Shown: piece by piece, positions 58,531-64,000 of the stretch
Position numbering within the stretch: the stretch's first letter is position 1
Layout of the letters: the number at the start of each line of letters is the position of its first letter
DNA from: Leifsonia williamsii
GTDB taxonomy: Bacteria > Actinomycetota > Actinomycetes > Actinomycetales > Microbacteriaceae
Assembly: GCF_030433685.1 (NCBI RefSeq)
Contig: NZ_JAROCF010000001.1
Coordinates: 1,488,001-1,552,000 of the forward strand
DNA length: 64,000 nucleotides
Direction of reading: 5' to 3'
The notes under the pieces: model-generated
What the model was told of the DNA's origin: nothing
The model's input: only the letters and a program-made list of their open reading frames with translations
Database searches by the model: none
Program-made: the position numbers and the translations under genes

Positions 58531-59406
58531 TCAGCCCTTGACGGCGCCGGTCAGGCCGCCGACGATGCGGCGTTCGAACAGGCTGAAGAAGATCAGCGCC
58601 GGGATCATCGAGAGCGACGTGAACGCCAGCACCTTCGCCGTGTCGACGGAGTACTGCGACGAGAACGCCTGCACGCCGAGCGGCAGGGTGAACGTCGCCT
58701 CGTTGTTGAGGATGAACAGCGGCAGCAGGTAGCTGTTCCAGCTGCCGATGAAGGCGAGGATGCCGGTCGTGATGACGCCCGGGAGCGACAGCCGCAGCAC
58801 CATCCGGAAGAAGAAGCCCAGCCGGCTGCAGCCGTCGATGAAGGCCGCCTCCTGGATCTCGTCCGGGATCGCGCGCAGGAACGGCACCAGGATGATGATG
58901 GTCGTCGGCAGCGCGAACGCGATCTGCGGCAGGATGACGCCGCCGAGCGAGTTCATCAGGCCCAGGTTGCGCACCACGATGTACAGCGGGGTGATCGCGA
59001 CGGTGATGGGGAACATCAGGCCGGCGGCGAACAGCGCGTACAGCACACCGCGACCGCGGAACTGGTACCGCGCCAACACGTAACTCGCCATCAGGCCGAG
59101 CCCGACCGCGCCGATCGTGGTCGCGAGCGCGACGATCGTGGAGTTGAGCACCTGGCGCCAGAAGACGCCGCCGGTGAGCACGTTGAGGTAGTTGGCGACG
59201 TTCCAGGGGTCGGGGAAGCCGGCCGGGTCAGTGGTGATCTGCGCGTTGGTGCGGAAGCCGCCGAGGACGATGTACACGATGGGCGCCAGCATCAGCGCGA
59301 TCACGATGAGCGCGACGAAGTACACGGTGGGGGAGCCCCACGGCAGCTTCTTGGCCTCCGAGCCGCGCGTGCGGGGGCGGGGGCGGTTCGCGGTGACGGC
59401 GGTCAT
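58531..59406 (-). CDS. Carbohydrate ABC transporter permease (MalG type)
   Basis: 291-residue, six-helix permease with EAA motif EIQEAAFIDGCSRLGFF. FIGSWNSYLLPLFI follows. It overlaps the upstream permease stop by 4 nt. BxlG-like by operon position (inference). Confidence 0.93.
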   Translation of the reverse strand: MTAVTANRPRPRTRGSEAKKLPWGSPTVYFVALIVIALMLAPIVYIVLGGFRTNAQITTDPAGFPDPWNVANYLNVLTGGVFWRQVLNSTIVALATTIGAVGLGLMASYVLARYQFRGRGVLYALFAAGLMFPITVAITPLYIVVRNLGLMNSLGGVILPQIAFALPTTIIILVPFLRAIPDEIQEAAFIDGCSRLGFFFRMVLRLSLPGVITTGILAFIGSWNSYLLPLFILNNEATFTLPLGVQAFSSQYSVDTAKVLAFTSLSMIPALIFFSLFERRIVGGLTGAVKG

Positions 59407-60428
59407 CGCTTCGTCCTTTCGGTGAGCGCCCCCGCGGTGTCGCGACGCAGCACGAACCGCTGGTAGACGAGCGCGACGACGAGGGAGAAGAGGAAGATCA
59501 CGACCGCGACGGCGTTGCCGTAGCCGAAGTTGCCGGCGTTGCGGCCGTTGGCGACCATGTATGTCGCCATCGTGGAGGTGCCGGCGGTCGACGCGACGTA
59601 TTGGCCCCAGATGATGTAGACGAGGTCGAACAGCTGGAGGGCGCCGATGATCGACAGGAACGCCCAGATGCGGAACGTCGGCCCGAGCAGCGGCAGGGCG
59701 ATGCGGCGCTGGATCTGCCAGTACGACGCGCCGTCGAGCGCAGCAGCCTCGTACAGCTCCTCGGGGATGCCCTGCAGGCCGGCGAGGAAGAGGATGACCG
59801 CGAACCCGATGTACTTCCAGGTCAGGATGATCATCAGCGTCCAGATGGCGATGTCCGGGTCGGACAGCCAGTCCTGCTGCCAGGCGCCCAGGCCGATGTT
59901 CTCCAGCAGCCCGTTGACGGCGCCCTGGGTCTGGAGCATGAGGCTCCAGCCGGTGCCGACCACGACCTCCGCGATCACGTACGGCACGAAGATGAGGACG
60001 CGGATCAGCGACTGTCCGCGCATCCGCCGGTTCAGCAGCAGCGCCAGGAGGATCGCCGCGGGACCCTGCAGCACCAGCGACATCACCACGATGAACGCGT
60101 TGTGGGCGAGCGCCTGCTGGAAGGCAGGGTCGGTGAGGATGACGACGTAGTTCTGGAAGCCGACGAAGTCGGTCGGCGGGCCGTAGCCGCCCCAGCGGTA
60201 GAAGCCGTAGAAGGCGGCCATCGCGACCGGGAAGATCACGAAGCCGATGAAGACGATGACGGCAGGACCGACCAGGAGGGCGATCTCGAAGCGGCCGGGC
60301 CGGCCGGGCCCCCGTCGGGCCCGGCGCGGCCGGGACGGGAGCGACGCCGAGGCGCCGCTCCCGCCCTGCTGCGCGAGACCCGTCTGCGACGGGCGGCCGA
60401 TGGCCGTGTTCTCGCGGGTGGTGCTCAC
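59403..60428 (-). CDS. Carbohydrate ABC transporter permease (MalF type)
   Basis: 341-residue permease. A hydrophilic 45-residue N-terminus with an Arg/Pro-rich stretch (PSRPRRARRGPGRPGRF) precedes six helices. The EAA motif is ELYEAAALDGASYWQ. It lies 7 nt after the binding-protein stop. BxlF-like by position. Confidence 0.93.
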   Translation of the reverse strand: MSTTRENTAIGRPSQTGLAQQGGSGASASLPSRPRRARRGPGRPGRFEIALLVGPAVIVFIGFVIFPVAMAAFYGFYRWGGYGPPTDFVGFQNYVVILTDPAFQQALAHNAFIVVMSLVLQGPAAILLALLLNRRMRGQSLIRVLIFVPYVIAEVVVGTGWSLMLQTQGAVNGLLENIGLGAWQQDWLSDPDIAIWTLMIILTWKYIGFAVILFLAGLQGIPEELYEAAALDGASYWQIQRRIALPLLGPTFRIWAFLSIIGALQLFDLVYIIWGQYVASTAGTSTMATYMVANGRNAGNFGYGNAVAVVIFLFSLVVALVYQRFVLRRDTAGALTERTKR

Positions 60429-60435
60429 GACCTGA

Positions 60436-61722
60436 TCAGCCCTTCTTCGCTGCGTCGTTGGCCGCCTGGATCATCTGCTTCGGGTCGCTCTTGCCCGCGA
60501 GCATGTCGACCACGGCCACGTTCAGCGCGTTGCCGACGTTCTGACCCAGCACGGTGTCGAGCCACTGCGAGACGAACGGCGCCGCGTTGTACGCCTTGAG
60601 CACCTCCTTCAGGTAGGGCTCGGTGACCTTCGCCTGCGCCTCGGTGTTGACCGGCGGGGCGTTGAAGGCCTTGTAGTAGGCCTCCTGCTGCGGGGTGGTG
60701 GCGAGGAAGTTGAGGAAGTCCACGCACTCCTTCGGGGCCTGGGCCGAGCAGGAGTAGCCGTCGACGCCGCCCATGATGGAGCCGGGCTCACCCTTGCCGC
60801 CCGAGATCTCGGGGAAGGGGAAGAAGCCCAGGTCGGGCAGCGGCTTCTGGTCGGGGGTCAGCGAGCCGATCACGCCCGGGTCCCACGCGCCCATGAGCTC
60901 CATCGCCGCCTTGTGGTTGGCGACGAGGCCGGCCGAGCTGCCGGCGCCCTGCTGGGCGGAGGTGGTGAGGAAGCCGTCGTTGAACGGCTTGGTCGCGGCG
61001 AACTCCTGGAGGTCCTGCGCCGCCTTCAGCCAGCAGCCGTCCGAGAAGTCCTTGGAGTCGGCGGTCTTCTCCATCGTCGACGGCGAGCACTCGCGGAGCG
61101 CGAACCAGTAGAACCAGTGCGCGGCGGGCCAGGCGTCCTTGGCGCCGAGGGCGATCGGGGCGACCCCGGTGGCCTTCAGCTTCTCGGTCGCGGCCTTCAG
61201 CTCGTCGACCGTCGTCGGGTTCTCGGTGATGCCGGCCTGCTTGAACAGGTCCTGGCTGTAGAAGAACCCGCCGGGGAGCACTGCGATCGGCATCGCCCAG
61301 ACCTTGTCCTGGTAGGTCTCGGCCTTGAACGAGCCCTCGGAGATGACCTTCTTGGTGTCGGCGCTCGCCTTGCCCGTGAGGTCCATGAGCTGGCCCGCGT
61401 TGACCATCGCCGCCATCTTGCCGCCGCCTCGCTGGAGGAAGATGTCGGGAGCGTCGCCGGAGTTCAGCGCCGTCTGCAGCTTGCCGTCCAGGTCTTCGTT
61501 CTGGATGGTCTGGATCTTGATGGTGACGTTCGAGTTCTCCTTCTCGAAGTCGGCCACGGCCTGCTTCCAGAAGTCCTGGCCGGGACCCGTTGTCGAGTTC
61601 TGCCAGAGCGTCATGGAGACCTTGCCGTCGCTCGAGCCGTCGCCCGAGCCGCTACACCCGCTCAGAGCGAGCGTGCCGATGGCCAGGGCAGCGACCCCGG
61701 TCAGGAGCTTGGTGGCTTTCAT
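60436..61722 (-). CDS. Carbohydrate ABC transporter substrate-binding lipoprotein (xylo-oligosaccharide type)
   Basis: 428 residues. The lipoprotein signal has lipobox LALSGC (Cys23). The binding fold includes SMTLWQNSTTGPGQDFWKQ and IFLQRGGGKMAAM. Two cysteine pairs in the C-terminal lobe (REC...DGC and SC...EC) may form disulfides. BxlE-like by its neighbours (GH3, xylA, xylB), so xylobiose or longer xylo-oligosaccharides are the probable ligand. The promoter lies at 61805-61833. Confidence 0.92.
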   Translation of the reverse strand: MKATKLLTGVAALAIGTLALSGCSGSGDGSSDGKVSMTLWQNSTTGPGQDFWKQAVADFEKENSNVTIKIQTIQNEDLDGKLQTALNSGDAPDIFLQRGGGKMAAMVNAGQLMDLTGKASADTKKVISEGSFKAETYQDKVWAMPIAVLPGGFFYSQDLFKQAGITENPTTVDELKAATEKLKATGVAPIALGAKDAWPAAHWFYWFALRECSPSTMEKTADSKDFSDGCWLKAAQDLQEFAATKPFNDGFLTTSAQQGAGSSAGLVANHKAAMELMGAWDPGVIGSLTPDQKPLPDLGFFPFPEISGGKGEPGSIMGGVDGYSCSAQAPKECVDFLNFLATTPQQEAYYKAFNAPPVNTEAQAKVTEPYLKEVLKAYNAAPFVSQWLDTVLGQNVGNALNVAVVDMLAGKSDPKQMIQAANDAAKKG

Positions 61723-61804
61723 GTGATTTCCAACCGTTTCTCTTCGTTGAGGGTGCGCCGGTCAGCCGTGCGGCTGCGCTGGCGCCAGGGTTCAGGACGC
61801 AACA

Positions 61805-61833
61805 ACTATCTCCGGGCGACCAGGGAGTGTCAA
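61805..61833 (-). promoter_or_regulatory. Promoter of the xylo-oligosaccharide operon
   Basis: On the minus strand TTGACA (61833-61828), 17 nt, GATAGT (61810-61805), an excellent sigma-70-type match about 85 nt before the binding-protein start. Operator boxes abut its -35. Confidence 0.8.
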
Positions 61834-61834
61834 A

Positions 61835-61879
61835 CGTTTTCGATATCGTTTTCGACAACGGTTTCGAAACGGCCGTTTC
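61835..61879. promoter_or_regulatory. LacI operator array, three boxes at 12-nt pitch
   Basis: CGTTTTCGA (61835-61843), CGTTTTCGA (61847-61855) and CGGTTTCGA (61859-61867) recur every 12 nt. Within and beyond the last box are perfect palindromes GTTTCGAAAC (61861-61870) and GAAACGGCCGTTTC (61866-61879). The array spans the divergent promoters of the importer and the LacI gene. Confidence 0.7.
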
Positions 61880-61884
61880 TGCAC

Positions 61885-61890
61885 TAGGCT
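61885..61890 (+). promoter_or_regulatory. -10 box TAGGCT of the LacI gene
   Basis: TAGGCT ends 8 nt before the LacI ATG at 61899. It is adjacent to the palindrome 61866-61879, so the repressor can block its own transcription. Confidence 0.5.
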
Positions 61891-61898
61891 CGGCCGAC

Positions 61899-62912
61899 AT
61901 GGGACGGCGGCCGACGATCAACGATGTGGCGCTCGCAGCGGGTGTCTCGGTCGCGACCGTGTCCAAAGCGGTCAACGGACGGTACGGCGTCGCGGTCGAG
62001 ACGGTCGAGCGCGTGCTGCAGGTGGTGCAGGAGCTCGGCTACGAGTCGAGCCTCGTGGCGAGCAGCATGCGCGCCAGGCAGACAGGCGTCATCGGCGTGC
62101 TCGTGGCGGACTTCGAGCCGTTCAGCGCCGAGATCCTGAAGGGCGTCGGCGCGGCCCTGCACGAGTCGCGCTACGACCTCCTCGCCTACAGCGGCTCGCG
62201 GCAGCTCTCGCCGGAGGGGTGGGAGCGGCGCTCGCTGAGCCGGCTGAGCGGCACCCTGATCGACGGCGTCATCATGGTCACCCCGACGGTCGTGAACGTG
62301 TCGGCCGAGGTGCCGATCGTCGCGATCGACCCGCACACCGGGCCGGCCGACCTGCCGACGGTGGAGTCGGACAGCTTCGGCGGCGCCAAGCTCGCCACCG
62401 AGCACCTCCTCTCGCTCGGGCACCGGCGGATCGCGTTCGTCGCCGGCCGGCCCGACCTCCGTTCGTCCAGCCTGCGCGACGCCGGGTACCGGCGGGCGCT
62501 CGCCGAGGCGGGCATCCCGTTCGACCCGTCGCTGGTGGCGGTGGGGCGCTATGAGCAGGACACGGTGCGGGAGGCGGCACACCGCCTCCTGATCCGGTCC
62601 GACCGGCCGACCGCGGTGTTCGCGGCCAACGACCTCTCGGCGATCGCCGTGATCGAGGTCGCGACGGAGCTGGGGCTGGACGTGCCTGGCGAGCTGTCGG
62701 TGGTCGGCTTCGACGACGTGCCGGAGGCGACCCAGTCGACGCCGCCGCTCACGACCGTGCGGCAGCCGATGCAACGGCTGGGATCGGCGGCCGCGGAGCT
62801 GGTGGTCTCGCTGCTGAACGGCGGGACGCCCGAGAAGACGCACCTGCGCCTCCCGACCCGGCTGGTCCGCCGCGGGACGACGGCGCCGCCGGCCGTGCCT
62901 CCTTCCGTCTGA
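61899..62912 (+). CDS. LacI family transcriptional regulator
   Basis: 337-residue repressor. HTH PTINDVALAAGVSVATVSKAVNG starts at residue 5; hinge SLVASSMRARQTG follows. The sensor domain ends VVGFDDVPEATQSTPPLTTVRQP (in outline), as usual. It is divergent from the xylo-oligosaccharide operon across a 176-nt region with the operator array; BxlR-like by context. It probably is released by xylobiose or xylose (inference). Confidence 0.93.
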   Translation: MGRRPTINDVALAAGVSVATVSKAVNGRYGVAVETVERVLQVVQELGYESSLVASSMRARQTGVIGVLVADFEPFSAEILKGVGAALHESRYDLLAYSGSRQLSPEGWERRSLSRLSGTLIDGVIMVTPTVVNVSAEVPIVAIDPHTGPADLPTVESDSFGGAKLATEHLLSLGHRRIAFVAGRPDLRSSSLRDAGYRRALAEAGIPFDPSLVAVGRYEQDTVREAAHRLLIRSDRPTAVFAANDLSAIAVIEVATELGLDVPGELSVVGFDDVPEATQSTPPLTTVRQPMQRLGSAAAELVVSLLNGGTPEKTHLRLPTRLVRRGTTAPPAVPPSV

Positions 62913-62921
62913 CGCCGCTCG

Positions 62922-62981
62922 TCGAGTTGGCACGACGCGCCGTCCCGGCGCGGCGCCCGACGGCGTGTTGCGACAACTCGA
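62922..62981. repeat. Long interrupted palindrome, possible terminator or repeat element
   Basis: TCGAGTTG (62922-62929) pairs with CAACTCGA (62974-62981), and CGCCGTC (62938-62944) with GACGGCG (62959-62965). It lies 9 nt after the LacI stop. The GGCACGACG in its left arm recurs in the xylA-xylB hairpin. Confidence 0.55.
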
Positions 62982-63025
62982 TCAGGGGAAGAGGGACGGG
63001 GGTGTCATCGGAGCGACGGCGCGCC

Positions 63026-63031
63026 TAGGCT
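63026..63031 (+). promoter_or_regulatory. Leaderless -10 box TAGGCT
   Basis: TAGGCT ends 6 nt before the GTG at 63038, with no ribosome-binding site between. Confidence 0.5.
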
Positions 63032-63037
63032 GCCGCT

Positions 63038-63703
63038 GTGTCAGAGAAGCCCACCGCCGACGAGGCCCGTGCCGAGATCCGTCGCCGCTTCGACGACCGG
63101 GCGCCGACGTACGACGAGAGCCCGATGCACCGCGGGCTCGCCGACGCCGTCGCCGACTTCATCGTGCGCGAGCTGCCGCGCGGCGACGACGGCCTCCCGC
63201 AGCCTCTGGAGGTGCTCGACGTCGCGACGGGAACAGGGCTCGTCCTGCGTGCCATGCACGCCCGCGGGGTCCGCGGTCGCATGATCGGCGTCGACCTCGC
63301 TCCGCGGATGGTGGAGGAGGCGCGCACGCACCTGCCCGACGCCGAGTTCTACACGGCAGACGCAGCGCGCCTCCCGGTCTCCGACGCGTCGGTCGACCTC
63401 GTCACGTGCGTGACGGGCCTCCAGCTGTTCCCCGACGCCGCCGCGGCGATCGCCGAGTTCCGGCGCGTGTTGCGGCCAGGCGGGCGGGTGGTCACGGGGT
63501 CGTTCGTGGCGTTCGAGGCCGGGCGGCACCGCGCCGCGCCTCCGCCCGCGATGCTGCACCACGAGCCGTTCCGGAGCGTGGAGGCGCTGAACGACACCTT
63601 CGCCGCGGTCGGGCTGCGGGTCGGGCGGCACGAGGAGTGGACGGACGGCGCGGAGGTGCTGCTGATCGCCGAGCTGTGGCCGGTGGCGACTCCGGAGCGT
63701 TGA
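63038..63703 (+). CDS. Class I SAM-dependent methyltransferase
   Basis: 221 residues. AdoMet motif I VLDVATGTGLVLRAM is near 58-72, motif II GVDLAPRMVEEA near 87-98, VDLVTCVTGLQLF near 127 and RVLRPGGRVVTGSF near 149. It is of the UbiE/Methyltransf_11 type, acting on small molecules; substrate unknown. The GTG start is inferred from the leaderless box. It appears unrelated to the flanking xylan genes. Confidence 0.88.
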   Translation: MSEKPTADEARAEIRRRFDDRAPTYDESPMHRGLADAVADFIVRELPRGDDGLPQPLEVLDVATGTGLVLRAMHARGVRGRMIGVDLAPRMVEEARTHLPDAEFYTADAARLPVSDASVDLVTCVTGLQLFPDAAAAIAEFRRVLRPGGRVVTGSFVAFEAGRHRAAPPPAMLHHEPFRSVEALNDTFAAVGLRVGRHEEWTDGAEVLLIAELWPVATPER

Positions 63704-63722
63704 GGCGACACGCCGGGAGCGG

Positions 63723-63812
63723 GCGTGCAACTCCGGAGGACGCGGGCGGGCCGGGCGCGCATTCCGGAGTTGCACGCGGCTGAGGCGTGGCGTCGGCGCG
63801 AACTCCGGAGTT
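63723..63812. repeat. Cluster of AACTCCGGA palindromes
   Basis: GCGTGCAACTCCGGA (63723-63737) is exactly complementary to 63763-63777, giving a 15-bp stem. A third unit AACTCCGGAGTT (63801-63812) is itself a palindrome. It fills the gap between the converging methyltransferase and esterase genes, and may act as terminator. Confidence 0.7.
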
Positions 63813-63823
63813 GCTACGGCGGG

Positions 63824-64000
63824 TCAGGCGAAGCGCTCCGCGAGCCAGGCCGCCTGCTTGTGCCACTGCGCGGTCGAGCCGCCCTCGTGGTCGTTGAAGG
63901 GGTAGACCTCGATGGCGCGGTCCTCGGCGGCGAGGTGGTTGTATGCGGCGAACGTGGTCGACGGCGGCACGATCCGGTCCATCAGGGCGACGGAGAACAG
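63824..64000 (-). CDS. Acetylxylan esterase, CE7/AXE1 family (5' part outside window)
   Basis: Only the last 58 codons are visible, open to the right edge. They contain the C-terminal catalytic acid and base of the CE7 alpha/beta hydrolases: LMDRIVPPSTTFAAYNHL (Asp) and YPFNDHEGG (His), as in cephalosporin-C deacetylase/acetylxylan esterases. The nucleophile serine lies outside the window. It removes acetyl groups from xylo-oligosaccharides. Its position next to the xylose locus supports that role. Confidence 0.82.
   Translation of the reverse strand: MFSVALMDRIVPPSTTFAAYNHLAAEDRAIEVYPFNDHEGGSTAQWHKQAAWLAERFA

Overview
The window is a GC-rich actinobacterial chromosome segment. The 16S/23S/5S operon, the gene content (MfpA-like protein, shared-ATPase sugar importers, GH15, NDH-2) and recurrent leaderless -10 boxes suggest Microbacteriaceae, probably near Leifsonia. 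The family-level placement is inference from reading the sequence; no database was searched. No insertion sequence, prophage, CRISPR array or tRNA gene was found. The segment looks like ordinary chromosome rich in carbohydrate-uptake loci.

Layout. 1-8.4 kb: two divergent operons. The minus operon carries a ROK repressor, a Gfo/Idh/MocA oxidoreductase, ThuA and a second oxidoreductase that runs off the left edge. The plus operon carries a TIM-barrel sugar isomerase, two oxidoreductases and a second isomerase. Nearly all junctions are 4-nt start/stop overlaps. This looks like a keto-sugar redox/epimerase pathway. 8.5-15.5 kb: an MfpA/Qnr-like pentapeptide protein, a MacB-type ABC ATPase/permease pair divergent from a response regulator/histidine kinase pair, then an L10-leader attenuator with rplJ-rplL and a 47-codon-class small ORF. 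15.5-24.9 kb: an amino-acid permease, a LacI regulator divergent from an ABC sugar importer with a GH127 beta-L-arabinofuranosidase, and a PuuP-like permease. 25-36.6 kb: MarR plus an MFS pump, a second sugar importer (binding protein, two permeases, an 83-aa membrane protein, LacI), an ABC exporter and mntH/mntR with a manganese-type box. 36.7-45.1 kb: cystathionine beta-synthase and gamma-synthase, then the rRNA operon. 45.2-53.3 kb: NDH-2 coupled to a GH15 enzyme, VOC and HEAT-like proteins, a YbdK ligase, small hypotheticals and an MFS transporter. 53.4-64 kb: a xylo-oligosaccharide locus with xylB, xylA, GH3, an importer, a divergent LacI, a methyltransferase and the end of a CE7 acetylxylan esterase.

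How it fits together. The right-hand locus gives a nearly complete route: deacetylation by the esterase, uptake by the binding protein and permeases, hydrolysis by GH3, isomerisation by XylA and phosphorylation by XylB. A LacI regulator sits over a dense operator array. The GH127 locus would do the same for arabinofuranosides. None of the three importers encodes its own ATPase, so a shared MsiK/UgpC-type ATPase elsewhere in the genome is implied.

Most very long antisense reading frames are high-GC shadows and were left out. Start codons were chosen by ribosome-binding sites, leaderless -10 boxes or overlap with the upstream stop; uncertain cases are flagged.
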